A DNA stretch of 64,000 bases from Gillisia limnaea DSM 15749 (GCF_000243235.1 NZ_JH594606.1:3315526-3379525), one strand, 5' to 3'; numbered from the stretch's first letter, positions 1 to 8,807 are shown. The notes: generated by a model from the letters alone, not told the origin. A program made the numbers and translations.

Positions 1-372
1 TTGAAGGTTTAGGGCGATCACGGTTTTAAATTGCGCTTTCCTATTGCGTGTGGCTTTTAATTCGTCCAGCAACTTTGATATATTGGCCTCATCATTTTTC
101 CTGTTCCCTGCATATCTTGCAGAATGAACCCCGGGTTCTCCATTTAGAATCTCGACTTCCAAACCGGTATCATCGGCAAAACAGTCAAGGTTATAATGTT
201 GTTTGACATAATCTGCCTTTAAAATAGCATTTCCTTCAATAGTATTGGAAGTTTCCGGGATATCCTCATTGCATCCTATGTCGTCCAGGGATAGTAATTC
301 GAAATTGGATGGCATCATAGCCGCAATTTCCAATAGTTTGTTTTTATTATGGGTGGCAAATATTAGCTTCAT
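1..372 (-). CDS. rdgB: Non-canonical purine NTP pyrophosphatase, 3' end beyond the window
   Basis: The visible 124 codons start with ATG at 372 and encode the N-terminal two thirds of a RdgB/HAM1-family house-cleaning enzyme, which hydrolyses dITP, XTP and dUTP-like nucleotides to monophosphates. The family signatures are clear: the phosphate-binding start ([11 protein letters not shown]), the loop around [10 protein letters not shown], and the acidic metal-binding segment [10 protein letters not shown] followed by GVHSARYAG. The stop codon lies outside the window. The gene begins four bases after the rlmH stop, so the two are probably one transcript. No internal disruption is seen in the visible part. 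Confidence 0.93.
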   Translation of the reverse strand, partial: MKLIFATHNKNKLLEIAAMMPSNFELLSLDDIGCNEDIPETSNTIEGNAILKADYVKQHYNLDCFADDTGLEVEILNGEPGVHSARYAGNRKNDEANISKLLDELKATRNRKAQFKTVIALNLQ

Positions 373-376
373 ATAA

Positions 377-850
377 TTATTTATGGTGATAGGGTTCGTT
401 TTTTAGGATTGTAAATGCACGGTAAAGTTGTTCTACAAAAAACAATCGGATCATTTGATGTGAAAAGGTCATTTTTGATAGGGAAATTTTTGCATCAGCA
501 CGTTTATAAACATCTTCGGAAAACCCATATGGTCCGCCAATAATAAATACCAGTTGTTTCAGTCCGCTGTTAAGTCTTTTTTGAATGAATTCGGAGAACG
601 CTTCCGAGGAATATTGCTTTCCATTTTCATCTAAAAGCACTACAAAATCTGATGCAGCGATTTTATTCAACAACAATTCTCCTTCTTTTTGTTTTTGCTG
701 ATTTTCATCTAGATTCTTTGCATTTTTAATATCCGGGATAAGTTCAAATTCAAATCTATTATAAAATACGAGACGTTTTATATACACCTCGGTTAAATTT
801 TGAAGAGCGGGATCATCAGTTTTTCCTATCCCAAGTAATTTTATGGTCAT
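377..850 (-). CDS. rlmH: 23S rRNA (pseudouridine1915-N3)-methyltransferase RlmH
   Basis: A 157-residue protein, the usual size for the RlmH (YbeA) SPOUT methyltransferases that methylate pseudouridine 1915 in helix 69 of 23S rRNA on the assembled ribosome. The SAM-binding knot loop FIIGGPYGF lies near residues 102-110, and the C-terminal segment ([20 protein letters not shown], then [12 protein letters not shown]) is the conserved RlmH tail. It is followed after four bases by rdgB. It is divergent from nadC, with 41 bases between the two starts, so both promoters must sit in that short gap. Confidence 0.96.
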   Translation of the reverse strand: MTIKLLGIGKTDDPALQNLTEVYIKRLVFYNRFEFELIPDIKNAKNLDENQQKQKEGELLLNKIAASDFVVLLDENGKQYSSEAFSEFIQKRLNSGLKQLVFIIGGPYGFSEDVYKRADAKISLSKMTFSHQMIRLFFVEQLYRAFTILKNEPYHHK

Positions 851-891
851 TTTACTAAGACTTTGCTACATTTACAAAAATAATCATTGCG

Positions 892-1749
892 ATGATCTCA
901 CAAGCACAATTTGACAAGGAAATTGAAATAATTATTGCGAACTCCGTAAGGGAAGACGTAGGGGAGGGTGACCACAGCTCTCTGGCTTGTATTCCTGCAA
1001 ATGCAAAAGGGAGGGCCAAACTTCTGGTAAAGGACAACGGGTTGATTGCCGGGGTGGAATTCGCTAAACAGGTATTTCAATATATAGACAAAGATCTTAA
1101 GGTGGAAACGGTTATAGAAGATGGAAGTGTAGTCAAAAAAAGAGACATTGTGTTCTATGTAGAAGGATCTTCCCAATCAATATTAAAAGCAGAAAGACTT
1201 GTTCTAAACGCGATGCAAAGAATGAGTGCCATTGCCACAAAAACAAATGAATTTGTAAAAAAACTGGAAGGAACCAAAACCAAAATTCTGGATACCCGCA
1301 AAACCACGCCTGGTATACGGGCTCTGGAAAAATGGGCTGTAAAAATAGGCGGAGGAGAGAATCACCGGTTTGCGTTATACGATATGATCATGTTAAAAGA
1401 TAACCATATAGATTTTGCAGGTGGTATTACCCAGGCTATTAACAAAACTAAAATTTACCTTCAAGAAAAAAACCTTGATTTAGAAATAATAGTGGAAGCA
1501 AGAGATCTGGATGAAATAAAGGAAATTTTAGAAAGCGAAGGTGTTTATAGGATATTAATCGACAACTTCAATTATGATGATACCAGAAAAGCGGTAGAAT
1601 TGATCAATAATAAATGTTTAATCGAATCCAGTGGAGGAATTAATTTGGAAAGTGTAAGAAAATATGCAGACTGCGGTGTGGATTTTGTGTCCAGTGGTGC
1701 GTTGACCCATTCGGTTTATAATATGGATTTAAGTTTAAAAGCAGTTTAA
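892..1749 (+). CDS. nadC: Nicotinate-nucleotide pyrophosphorylase (carboxylating)
   Basis: This 285-residue protein matches quinolinate phosphoribosyltransferase, which converts quinolinate and PRPP to nicotinate mononucleotide in de novo NAD synthesis. The hallmark DTRKTTPG is at residues 134-141. It is followed by the GGGENHR and MIMLKDNHI motifs that bind quinolinate and phosphate, and SSGGIN near the C-terminus forms the PRPP-phosphate site. ATG at 892 gives the full N-terminal domain. The next gene starts three bases after the stop, suggesting a shared transcript. Confidence 0.96.
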   Translation: MISQAQFDKEIEIIIANSVREDVGEGDHSSLACIPANAKGRAKLLVKDNGLIAGVEFAKQVFQYIDKDLKVETVIEDGSVVKKRDIVFYVEGSSQSILKAERLVLNAMQRMSAIATKTNEFVKKLEGTKTKILDTRKTTPGIRALEKWAVKIGGGENHRFALYDMIMLKDNHIDFAGGITQAINKTKIYLQEKNLDLEIIVEARDLDEIKEILESEGVYRILIDNFNYDDTRKAVELINNKCLIESSGGINLESVRKYADCGVDFVSSGALTHSVYNMDLSLKAV

Positions 1750-1752
1750 TTA

Positions 1753-2670
1753 ATGCCAATAAAAAGGATTAAATCTTTGCCGCAAAGAATAGCGAATGCC
1801 TGGAAAAAGAAAACCAGCAAAATCGTGCTTCCTGGTCTGGATGGCCTTACCGCTTATGATCTCTGGATTATTTATTACAGCGGAATAATTAATGGTACTT
1901 TTTCTACCAGGGCAAGTGCGGTGGCTTTTAGCTTTTTTATGGCCCTATTTCCTTTTTTACTTTTTGTGTTGAATTTAATTCCATATATCAATTTTATTGA
2001 CGATTTTCAATTGCAGTTCCTCGTCTTTATGGACTCCCTTTTGCCACCTACCACTTCCGAATTTTTTAATGATATTTTCCTGGATATAGCCAACACCCCA
2101 AGGGCAGGTTTACTTTCATTATCTTTTTTACTATCCATCTTTTTAATGGCCAACGGAGTGAATGCAATCTTTACCGGATTTGAATTTTCGTATCACACAA
2201 AAGCAAACAGATCCATCATAAGGCAATATATCATTGCGCTTGGAATATCTATTTTAATGGCATTGTTATTGCTTATTACAGTGGTAGTAGCGGTTTACCT
2301 TACGTATGCCATAGACGACCTGAATGATTTGGCAATCATGGGGGAACGAGGAATTTCTGCTCCACTGGTGAAGTATACTGTTTTTATTTTGTTGATCTAT
2401 ATCGCAATTGCCACTTTATATTATTTTGGCACAAAGGAAGGCAGGCTGGCAAGATTCTTTTCAATAGGAGCAACTTTTACGACCCTGCTTATTTTGTTAA
2501 CTACCTATTTCTTTGGTCTTTATATAGAAAATTTTTCTCAGTATAATGAATTGTATGGCTCGATAGGAGCATTATTGGTATTGATGATATATATTTGGCT
2601 AAATTCAAATGTACTTTTATTAGGATTTGAACTAAATGCCTCTTTAATTAAAATGAAAAAGAAATTTTAA
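1753..2670 (+). CDS. YihY/BrkB-family inner-membrane protein
   Basis: A 305-residue polytopic membrane protein of the YihY/BrkB (UPF0761) family. The characteristic start of the first transmembrane region (TRASAVAFSFFMALFPFLLF) is present at about residues 51-70, and roughly six hydrophobic helices are visible. The family was once annotated as ribonuclease BN and is now regarded as a membrane protein of unknown, possibly transport, function. It lies three bases downstream of nadC. The final hydrophobic segment (YIWLNSNVLLLGFELNA) is typical of the family, so the gene looks complete. Confidence 0.9.
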   Translation: MPIKRIKSLPQRIANAWKKKTSKIVLPGLDGLTAYDLWIIYYSGIINGTFSTRASAVAFSFFMALFPFLLFVLNLIPYINFIDDFQLQFLVFMDSLLPPTTSEFFNDIFLDIANTPRAGLLSLSFLLSIFLMANGVNAIFTGFEFSYHTKANRSIIRQYIIALGISILMALLLLITVVVAVYLTYAIDDLNDLAIMGERGISAPLVKYTVFILLIYIAIATLYYFGTKEGRLARFFSIGATFTTLLILLTTYFFGLYIENFSQYNELYGSIGALLVLMIYIWLNSNVLLLGFELNASLIKMKKKF

Positions 2671-2694
2671 ACAAGTATCTAAAATTAAGCAAAA

Positions 2695-3255
2695 ATGAAA
2701 AAAATTCTGTTTGTATTATTCGCGGTAGTTACTATCACATCTTCATTTGCACAAACAAAAGCAGCCGGTGTTACTATACCTAATAATGTGAGTTTTGAAG
2801 GTGAAAAGTTAGTTTTAAACGGAGTAGGGGTGAGAGAGAAATTCTGGATGGATATGTATGCAGGAGCTTTGTATTTAGGTTCTAAATCTTCTGATGCTAA
2901 ATCCATTGTAAATGCAAATGATCCTATGTCCTTAAAATTACATATGGTTTCATCTTTGATCACAAGTGAAAAAATGATTGATGCCGTGAATGAAGGTTTT
3001 GAAAATGCTACCAACGGGAAGACTTCCGGTATCTCTTCAGAAATAGCCAAATTCAAAGCTTTTTTTAGTGATGAAATCAATAAGGAGGATGTTTTTGACA
3101 TTGTTTACATTCCTTCTAAAGGAGTGCTGGTTTATAAAAATGGAAAAGAGAAAGGTTCAATCAAGGGAATGGAATTTAAAAAGGCCCTTTTTGGAATCTG
3201 GTTATCAGACAAGCCTGCAGATAAAAAACTGAAGCAAGGGATGTTGGGGAAATAA
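2695..3255 (+). CDS. Chalcone isomerase-like periplasmic protein
   Basis: A 186-residue exported protein with a short signal peptide ending near FAQTKA (residues 1-20). The body matches the bacterial chalcone-isomerase-like domain: the opening NNVSFEGEKLVLNGVGVR and MDMYAGALYLG segments near residues 26-63, and the closing VYIPSKGVLVYKNGK and FGIWLSDKPADKKLKQGMLG. Such proteins in Bacteroidota are not flavonoid enzymes; they may bind fatty acids or other small hydrophobic ligands, so the name indicates fold only. It follows the YihY-like gene by 24 bases and precedes another small secreted protein. Confidence 0.85.
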   Translation: MKKILFVLFAVVTITSSFAQTKAAGVTIPNNVSFEGEKLVLNGVGVREKFWMDMYAGALYLGSKSSDAKSIVNANDPMSLKLHMVSSLITSEKMIDAVNEGFENATNGKTSGISSEIAKFKAFFSDEINKEDVFDIVYIPSKGVLVYKNGKEKGSIKGMEFKKALFGIWLSDKPADKKLKQGMLGK

Positions 3256-3318
3256 TTTCAAATTTGAGAATTTCCAGATGCTATTGAAATTGACTTAATC
3301 TAAATCTAAAAAATTCAT

Positions 3319-3753
3319 ATGAAAAAATCGATCATATTATTTTTATGTCTTGTTTTTACAGGTATGAATTTTCATGCACAAACAGTTTTTGGCAAGTGGA
3401 AAACCATAAATGACGAAACCGGAATATCACATTCTATCGTAGAGATATATAAGGATAAGGAAACCGGAGAGGTTAAGGGAAAATTGGTAAGAATGCTGAA
3501 AGAGGAAATGCAAGATAAACTTTGTACCTTATGTGAAGGAGACAGGAAAAATGAACCATTGGAAGGATTGCTTATTATGGAGGGCCTTGAAAAACAGGAT
3601 TCAGAATATGTAGGAGGGGTGGTAATGGATCCAAAGACCGGAAAAGAATACAAGTGCAAAATATGGGTGGATGAAGATAACCCGGACCAGTTAAAGGTTA
3701 GGGGGTATATGGCCTTTTTATACAGAACACAGGTCTGGGAAAGGCATAAATAA
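3319..3753 (+). CDS. DUF2147-family secreted protein
   Basis: A 144-residue protein with an N-terminal signal peptide (cleavage likely after the FHAQ at residue 21). The rest is the DUF2147 domain: it opens with VFGKWKTINDETG, has a central LLIMEGLEK segment and a closing RGYMAFLYRTQVW. Two CxxC-spaced cysteines (LCTLCEG, near residues 73-76) could bind metal or form a disulfide. DUF2147 proteins are small lipocalin-like extracytoplasmic proteins of unknown role, common in Bacteroidota. The gene ends ahead of a hairpin shared with the convergent lipoprotein gene. Confidence 0.85.
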   Translation: MKKSIILFLCLVFTGMNFHAQTVFGKWKTINDETGISHSIVEIYKDKETGEVKGKLVRMLKEEMQDKLCTLCEGDRKNEPLEGLLIMEGLEKQDSEYVGGVVMDPKTGKEYKCKIWVDEDNPDQLKVRGYMAFLYRTQVWERHK

Positions 3754-3836
3754 CTTTTTTTAACTACACTTTTATAATATACAGGACGAAATAATAGCTT
3801 CAGTCAGGATATGGACTTTTGAAAAAAGACAAAAGA

Positions 3837-3862
3837 AAAGGCAAGGATTAACCCCTGCCTTT
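3837..3862. terminator. Hairpin between convergent genes
   Basis: The arms AAAGGCA (3837-3843) and TGCCTTT (3856-3862) pair perfectly and can be extended inward by AGG/CCC. The hairpin lies between the DUF2147 gene (+) and the lipoprotein gene (-) and has A-rich and T-rich flanks, so it could terminate both transcripts. Confidence 0.6.
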
Positions 3863-3889
3863 AATGCTTTTATTTACTTTGTCCGGATA

Positions 3890-4522
3890 TTATCTGCATT
3901 CTATCTGGCAGGCATCAGGAGCTGCAAACCAACCGTTTGTTTTGGTCATAGTTACTTTTGGTCTTCCGCCGCTTCTTGCGCATTCTGCTATTGCAGCACC
4001 GCATTCAGCACCCAGTTCATATTGAGAGAGCTCTATTACTGCTCCCAGAACGCTTGAGTTAATGGCAACAGAAAATTCTTCATGCCATTTTTGGGTTACA
4101 TCCTTTTTGAATTTATAGATCACAGATCTAAAAACCTGTCCATTACTTAATTCAATATCAAATTTGAGACTTGTGCTATTTAATTCCTTAAAGTGAAAGA
4201 ATCTTATAAATTCTGCTGTTTCAGAATTGGTTATAATCACTTCCTCACCGGCATGCTTTGCATCGATTTTCTCGACATCAAAATTCAATTCATTTAAAAA
4301 CGAGAAGTCAAAAGCTCTGTCTTCGGCAATAAATTTAACTGTTTCACCTGTTTCTTTAAAAATATAGGTATTTGATTCTATCTCAAACACACCTTTATTT
4401 TCTATTGCCAACTCTATTTCAAGAGCATTTTCTTTGGGAACTTCATCATTCTCGGTACTACAAGAGTAGAAACCGAAGGTTAAAAAAAGTATTCCCGAAA
4501 TAATTTTGTAGGTATTTTTCAT
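3890..4522 (-). CDS. Hypothetical lipoprotein
   Basis: A 210-residue protein with a clear lipoprotein signal peptide: basic start, hydrophobic core and lipobox GFYSC with the cysteine at about residue 21, followed by an acidic STENDEVPKEN spacer. The mature part is rich in beta-type sequence and ends with four cysteines clustered in the last 50 residues (ECGAAIAECA and DACQIECR), which could form two disulfides. I do not recognise the family. The upstream region carries a 14-base perfect palindrome and an 11-base cytosine run, both described separately. Confidence 0.75.
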   Translation of the reverse strand: MKNTYKIISGILFLTFGFYSCSTENDEVPKENALEIELAIENKGVFEIESNTYIFKETGETVKFIAEDRAFDFSFLNELNFDVEKIDAKHAGEEVIITNSETAEFIRFFHFKELNSTSLKFDIELSNGQVFRSVIYKFKKDVTQKWHEEFSVAINSSVLGAVIELSQYELGAECGAAIAECARSGGRPKVTMTKTNGWFAAPDACQIECR

Positions 4523-4569
4523 TTTTTCTTTGGGTTTTGATTGGGTGCCTACTCTTTTGATTTTCAGCG

Positions 4570-4583
4570 CGGCAAATTTGCCG
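4570..4583. promoter_or_regulatory. Perfect 14-base palindrome upstream of the lipoprotein gene
   Basis: CGGCAAATTTGCCG is a perfect two-fold palindrome 48-61 bases upstream of the lipoprotein start at 4522. Its position suits an operator. No known regulator is assigned. Confidence 0.35.
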
Positions 4584-4699
4584 GTCAGTTACTTTTTATT
4601 TTATGTCGAGATTCACTTTCACATTTTCGACTTTGGATGGTCAGTCCTTTGATGACTTTGTTTTATATTTTAAGATGTACTGAAACATTTTATAAAAAT

Positions 4700-4716
4700 C
4701 CCCCCCCCCCTTTTTT
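4700..4716. repeat. C11-T6 homopolymer tract
   Basis: Eleven consecutive C residues are followed by six T in otherwise AT-rich DNA, about 180 bases upstream of the lipoprotein start on the opposite strand. Such tracts are prone to slipped-strand length change and also to sequencing error. Confidence 0.9.
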
Positions 4717-5061
4717 AAGTAAAAAATAAAGGCCGAATTTTAATTTTACTCCCAAATCTATTAAAATTTCGTTAAACAATTACAGGAAAGTTAATTATTG
4801 TGGGATATTTTTATTGAATTTAATCCAAAAATCGGAAAAACATAGCTCCAACTTAGAATTTTTCAGGGAATTTATTTCCAGATTGTGAAAATTTAGAGGG
4901 TTTTCGGGAGATGAAAAAACTCCCTTTTGAACTCAGTCTTCTTTTCAGAAAGCCGTATGCTAATAAAAATGAATTGAAAAAATTTGTTGGGTGAAGGAGC
5001 AAATTTCAAAAATAATTGCTCCATACTACAAGGGCGAATAAACCCAATTGAAGAAAGTCTT

Positions 5062-5745
5062 TTAATTTCCAAGGATAAAATCAGCCGCCATTTGTGCGTG
5101 TAGTTGTGTAGTGGCAATCAGTGGTAAATCGAAATCATTTTCGCTTAAGAGCATAGGAAGTTCTGTACAGCCTAAAATAATACCTTCAGCGCCTTTTTTG
5201 CGCAACTTTTGCATTTGTTCCAGACAGAAAACCCTGGCTTCCTTGCTGAAGATTCCCTGGGTGAGTTCATTGGAAACAAAATGGTGGCATTTATCGATGT
5301 ATTCATCATCCGGGATTAGGGTGTTTATATCATATTTTTCAGAAAGATGAGAAGAAAGAAAATCACCTTTCATTGTTGGCCGGTTGCCCAATAACCCCAA
5401 TGTCTTCAATTCTTTTTTGGAGGCTTCCTTACCTATTGCATCCGCAATGTGAAGTATGGGAATATCTATTTTGGGTTGAACAAAAGGGAAAACCATATGA
5501 GGTGTATTTGCACAGATAACTATTGCTTCGGCACCTGCTTGCTGAAGTGTTCTGGCAACTTCCAAATATTTATTATTGATCTTTTCCTTGTTTTGTTCCC
5601 GCATCAATTCAATGTTTAAACTGTAAAGTACTAGATCCGGGTTAGCCTGAGTTCCTATTTTTTCCCCTACCAGTTCATTGATCAAACGATAATAAACTAT
5701 AGTAGAGTGCCATGATGTGCCGCCTATTAATCCTATTTTTCTCAT
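5062..5745 (-). CDS. Aspartate/glutamate racemase family protein
   Basis: This 227-residue protein belongs to the cofactor-independent Asp/Glu racemase superfamily. The N-terminus (GLIGGTSWHSTIVYYRLIN) and both catalytic cysteines are visible: Cys78 in VICANTPHMVF and Cys193 in GIILGCTELPML, giving a complete two-base racemase site. The likely reaction is L/D-aspartate interconversion (YgeA/RacX-like), but the substrate cannot be read from the sequence. It stands alone between two spacers, so context adds little. Confidence 0.88.
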   Translation of the reverse strand: MRKIGLIGGTSWHSTIVYYRLINELVGEKIGTQANPDLVLYSLNIELMREQNKEKINNKYLEVARTLQQAGAEAIVICANTPHMVFPFVQPKIDIPILHIADAIGKEASKKELKTLGLLGNRPTMKGDFLSSHLSEKYDINTLIPDDEYIDKCHHFVSNELTQGIFSKEARVFCLEQMQKLRKKGAEGIILGCTELPMLLSENDFDLPLIATTQLHAQMAADFILGN

Positions 5746-5898
5746 TTTATTGGTTTAGTTTAAAGAGTTATATTTAATTTAAAGAAACAGTCTTAGGTGT
5801 TAAATGGATTATATTTTCTTTGACTTATAATTTTCAGAATAATATAATCCATCTAAAAGGTAAGTTTATTAATTTACGTGTTTCTGAATTTATAGTTT

Positions 5899-7050
5899 TT
5901 AGAAATTTTTAAAGAACCAGTATTTTTCAGCCCACCATTTCGACCAGTGTCCCAAATGTTCTGGTTCTTTCATTTTAACACCCGGACTGGAGGGGTCATA
6001 TAAATGAATTTCTGCAGGGCTTGCCAATCCTTTTCCATATTCAATAAAATACTCACCTTCTCCGGTAAAAGTTTGATCTGGGTCTTTATTATCCATTTTA
6101 CGTCCTATATTGTGTGCCACGATCTCTGCCTGATGCCTTGCGAATACTCCAATTTTTGGAAGTGAAATTCCTGTTTCCAGCGGAATGTCGGTAATGTCGC
6201 CAATAGCATATACATCTGGGAATTTGGTTTCCATGGTATTCCTGTCTACATCTACCCAGCCGGATTTTCCTGCCAAGGTGCTATTTCGGATCACAGAAGG
6301 ACTTCGATGAGTAGGAGTGAAGGCCAAAAGATCATATTCATAACTTTCACTATTGCTGAACTTTAAGTTGTTTTCCGTAACAGAAGTCACCTGGTGATCC
6401 GGGAAATAATTGATCCCTTTTCCTTTTAGTAATCCCTTTAGTTCATCCGACATTTCTTTTCCTGCAAATTCCATAGGCCCTTTTTCCGGAGTATAAATGG
6501 AAACTTCGGTATTGCTGCTCAGTCCGTGACTGCGCACATAATCTTCAATTAACATAGCGGCTTCATAAGGGGCTGCCGGACTTTTAAAGGGAAGGGAAGA
6601 AACCAGGATGGCAATTTTTCCACCGGAAAAATTCTCGAGTTTCTCATGGAATTGAGTCGCACCTTCAAGACTGAAAAAATTGTAACCGAACTTGTCCAGA
6701 TTATGGTCAATAACCTGTTCTACACCAAGAGAAACGACCATATAATCTCCTTTATATACTTTTCCGTTAACTTTTACCAAGATATTTTTTGGATCTACTT
6801 CCTCAATTTCTCCGTTAATTACTTCAAGTCCGGCAGTATTTAGTTTTTTGATATTTTCATACAATTGTTTTGGCTTTCTGTCGCCCACCATCAACCATGG
6901 GAGGGAAGGTGAAAAAACACTTTTTTCTTCCTTCTCAAATACAAGTATTTTTACGAGGGTAATATCCTCTTCATTTCCACTGTACCTGCTTATTTCTTTG
7001 GCAGTTACAATACCACCTGTTCCTGCGCCTAAGATTAAAATTGTTTTCAT
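5899..7050 (-). CDS. Sulfide:quinone oxidoreductase-like flavoprotein lacking cysteines
   Basis: A 383-residue FAD-dependent oxidoreductase. The N-terminal dinucleotide-binding motif GAGTGGIVTAKE is at residues 8-19 and the second FAD motif VYAIGDITDIP is near residue 290, a layout shared by SQR, flavocytochrome c sulfide dehydrogenase and type II NADH dehydrogenases. The segment LPFKSPAAPYEAA corresponds to the SQR segment that usually reads KCPxAPYE, but residue 157 is Ser (AGT codon at 6580-6582), and the whole protein has no cysteine. SQRs need redox cysteines, so this is either a Cys-independent paralogue or a protein with another acceptor reaction. It sits at the edge of the sulfur cluster, 175 bases downstream of the ArsR regulator and in the same direction. 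Confidence 0.8.
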   Translation of the reverse strand: MKTILILGAGTGGIVTAKEISRYSGNEEDITLVKILVFEKEEKSVFSPSLPWLMVGDRKPKQLYENIKKLNTAGLEVINGEIEEVDPKNILVKVNGKVYKGDYMVVSLGVEQVIDHNLDKFGYNFFSLEGATQFHEKLENFSGGKIAILVSSLPFKSPAAPYEAAMLIEDYVRSHGLSSNTEVSIYTPEKGPMEFAGKEMSDELKGLLKGKGINYFPDHQVTSVTENNLKFSNSESYEYDLLAFTPTHRSPSVIRNSTLAGKSGWVDVDRNTMETKFPDVYAIGDITDIPLETGISLPKIGVFARHQAEIVAHNIGRKMDNKDPDQTFTGEGEYFIEYGKGLASPAEIHLYDPSSPGVKMKEPEHLGHWSKWWAEKYWFFKNF

Positions 7051-7225
7051 ATGTGTTTTTTTATTATTCTTTAATTAGTCTCCCAATAGCTAGGGAGTGA
7101 TTTGCATATCTTCATAGGTGTTTGTATTGAATCCTTGTTATGCTCATTTCATAATTTAAAATTTATTGATTTTCTGCAATTTGATTTTTAACTAATAGTT
7201 CGATTTACTAATTCACATGTGCAAC

Positions 7226-7552
7226 TCATATTTTAACTGTATTAAATATTTCCTGTTGTTTCTGTAAATTTTCAATGAGCACCTCACGCATCAATTCACA
7301 GGCCTGTGCCACCTTGTTTGAACTAAGAGAAAAGTGACTGCATTGCCCATCTCGTCTAACATTAAGGATCCCCTTTTTGGTCATAACTTTTAAATGTTGG
7401 GAGAGATTGGATTTAAGTCCGCCAGTAATTTCAAGAATGTGGGCGAAACAATATTCCCTTTCCTTCAGTATATGGATTACCTCCATTCTTAAAGGATGTG
7501 CAAGTGCTTTGCATACTTCTGCCTGGAATTCGAATCTCCTTTTATGCTCCAT
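7226..7552 (-). CDS. ArsR/SmtB-family transcriptional regulator
   Basis: A 108-residue winged-helix repressor. The opening CKALAHPLRMEVIHIL and the recognition region GGLKSNLSQHLKVMTKKGIL (about residues 44-63), followed by the wing VRRDGQCSHFSL, are typical of ArsR proteins. Cysteines fall at positions 14, 35, 71 and 85. A pair of these could form a persulfide/tetrasulfide-sensing dithiol as in SqrR/BigR, but I have not aligned it and the spacing differs. It precedes the SQR-like gene and is divergent from the TauE gene, so a role as a sulfide/persulfide switch is plausible inference. Confidence 0.88.
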   Translation of the reverse strand: MEHKRRFEFQAEVCKALAHPLRMEVIHILKEREYCFAHILEITGGLKSNLSQHLKVMTKKGILNVRRDGQCSHFSLSSNKVAQACELMREVLIENLQKQQEIFNTVKI

Positions 7553-7932
7553 TGTTTACTTATTTAGTTGTTTATGAAATACTAAACATTGATTTATGGA
7601 TAATTTTTAATTTTAGCATTTCTAAATGTCAAAAGACAAAGAAAGGAGGAAATCGGCAGGAGATTTATGACTTTAATCATATATTCACAAATCAGGTTAT
7701 ATTTTTGTAATTTTATTGAAGCCATTACTTTTAATAAGCAATCCTATATAAGTATTATCCAATTTGTTTATCAACTTTTTATAACGGTCATAAAAATTGT
7801 GACTGGCTATAAGCAAATACATAAATTTGAAAAGGGTGTTAATTTTTGAAAATTAATTTGCTGTGTAACTATTGTTACTGTGTTGCCTGCATTAACAACC
7901 TACTTTTGCCAAAAAAAATATAAATCTTATAA
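7553..7932. other. 380-base divergent intergenic region
   Basis: This spacer lies between the ArsR gene (-) and the TauE gene (+). The right end carries the palindrome-plus-promoter unit described separately. The left and middle parts are AT-rich and I see no further gene or strong repeat. Confidence 0.6.
7865..7908 (+). promoter_or_regulatory. Sulfur-cluster promoter unit 1 (tauE)
   Basis: Palindrome GTAAC-TATT-GTTAC at 7865-7878, then exactly 22 bases, then TACTTTTG (a perfect TAnnTTTG -7 box) at 7901-7908. Transcription would start near 7913, placing the palindrome centre at about -41.5, with a leader of about 20 bases before the TauE ATG at 7933. The same unit occurs five more times in the cluster. 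Confidence 0.75.
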
Positions 7933-8730
7933 ATGGAAGTAATTGATCTTTTAGGTTATGCAGGCGCATTGATTATTGGGCTGGTTTTAGGTTTAATAGG
8001 TGGAGGTGGTTCTATACTTACGGTTCCCGTATTGGTTTATTTATTGATGATTAACCCGGTAACTGCTACAGCATATTCACTTTTTATTGTTGGGACTACC
8101 TCCCTGGTAGGAGCGTTCAAAAATATGCAGAAAAAGCTGGTAGATTTTAAAACTGCCGGGGTTTTTTCCATTCCTGCTTTTATCGCTGTTTACATAACAC
8201 GTATGTATATCGTGCCGGCAATCCCGGACCATATTTTCACGCTGTTTGGTTTTGAGGTGACCAAAAATATAGGGATAATGTTGTTTTTTGCTATTGTAAT
8301 GGTTGCAGCTTCCATTTCGATGATAAGGGAGAAAAAGAACAAGGTTGAAACTGAGGAAGAAATAAAATTCAATTATCCGCTCATTATTATAGAAGGAGTA
8401 GTAGTGGGGATATTAACAGGAATTGTGGGTGCAGGTGGTGGTTTTCTAATTATTCCGGCATTGGTTCTTCTGGCTAAACTCCCAATGAAAAAAGCGGTTG
8501 CCACTTCACTTTTGATCATTGCAGTTAAATCCTTGATCGGGTTTTTGGGCGATGTTCAAAATCTGGAAATAGACTGGATGTTTTTATTGATCTTTACCAC
8601 GCTCTCTGTAATAGGAATCTTTCTTGGGATCTATCTCAATAAATTTATAGATGGCAAAAAGTTAAAAAGGGTTTTTGGTTGGTTCGTGCTGGTAATGGGG
8701 ATCTATATAATCTGGAAAGAACTTTTCTAA
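7933..8730 (+). CDS. TauE/SafE-family sulfite/sulfonate exporter
   Basis: A 265-residue polytopic membrane protein. The family's two-fold repeat is visible: the first half opens with a GLIGGGGSILTVPVLVY segment (about residues 20-36), and the second half repeats this as GIVGAGGGFLIIPALVLL (about residues 162-179). TauE/SafE proteins export sulfite, sulfoacetate or related sulfur anions. Next to persulfide dioxygenases they are thought to remove the sulfite made by persulfide oxidation, as in the staphylococcal cst locus. It has its own palindrome-controlled promoter and is directly followed by a second copy of that promoter in front of the CstB-like gene. Confidence 0.9.
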   Translation: MEVIDLLGYAGALIIGLVLGLIGGGGSILTVPVLVYLLMINPVTATAYSLFIVGTTSLVGAFKNMQKKLVDFKTAGVFSIPAFIAVYITRMYIVPAIPDHIFTLFGFEVTKNIGIMLFFAIVMVAASISMIREKKNKVETEEEIKFNYPLIIIEGVVVGILTGIVGAGGGFLIIPALVLLAKLPMKKAVATSLLIIAVKSLIGFLGDVQNLEIDWMFLLIFTTLSVIGIFLGIYLNKFIDGKKLKRVFGWFVLVMGIYIIWKELF

Positions 8731-8741
8731 ATAAAGCCTTT

Positions 8742-8785
8742 GTAACTAATGTTACTGTAGATAAGCCATAATCATAGTATTTTTG
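8742..8785 (+). promoter_or_regulatory. Sulfur-cluster promoter unit 2 (CstB-like gene)
   Basis: Palindrome GTAAC-TAAT-GTTAC at 8742-8755, 22 bases, then the perfect -7 box TATTTTTG at 8778-8785. The predicted start near 8790 leaves a leader of about 150 bases before the ATG at 8944, which contains a structured dispersed repeat. Confidence 0.75.
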
Positions 8786-8807
8786 CAACTGAAATTAATT
8801 ACTTGAG

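Larger units (their letters stand above)
4523..5061. other. Gene-poor intergenic stretch, 539 bases
   Basis: The stretch upstream of the lipoprotein gene contains no convincing gene. It contains a perfect 14-base palindrome CGGCAAATTTGCCG at 4570-4583 and a run of eleven C followed by six T at 4700-4716. The remainder, to the racemase stop at 5062, is AT-rich and featureless apart from short open stretches without coding character. Confidence 0.6.
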
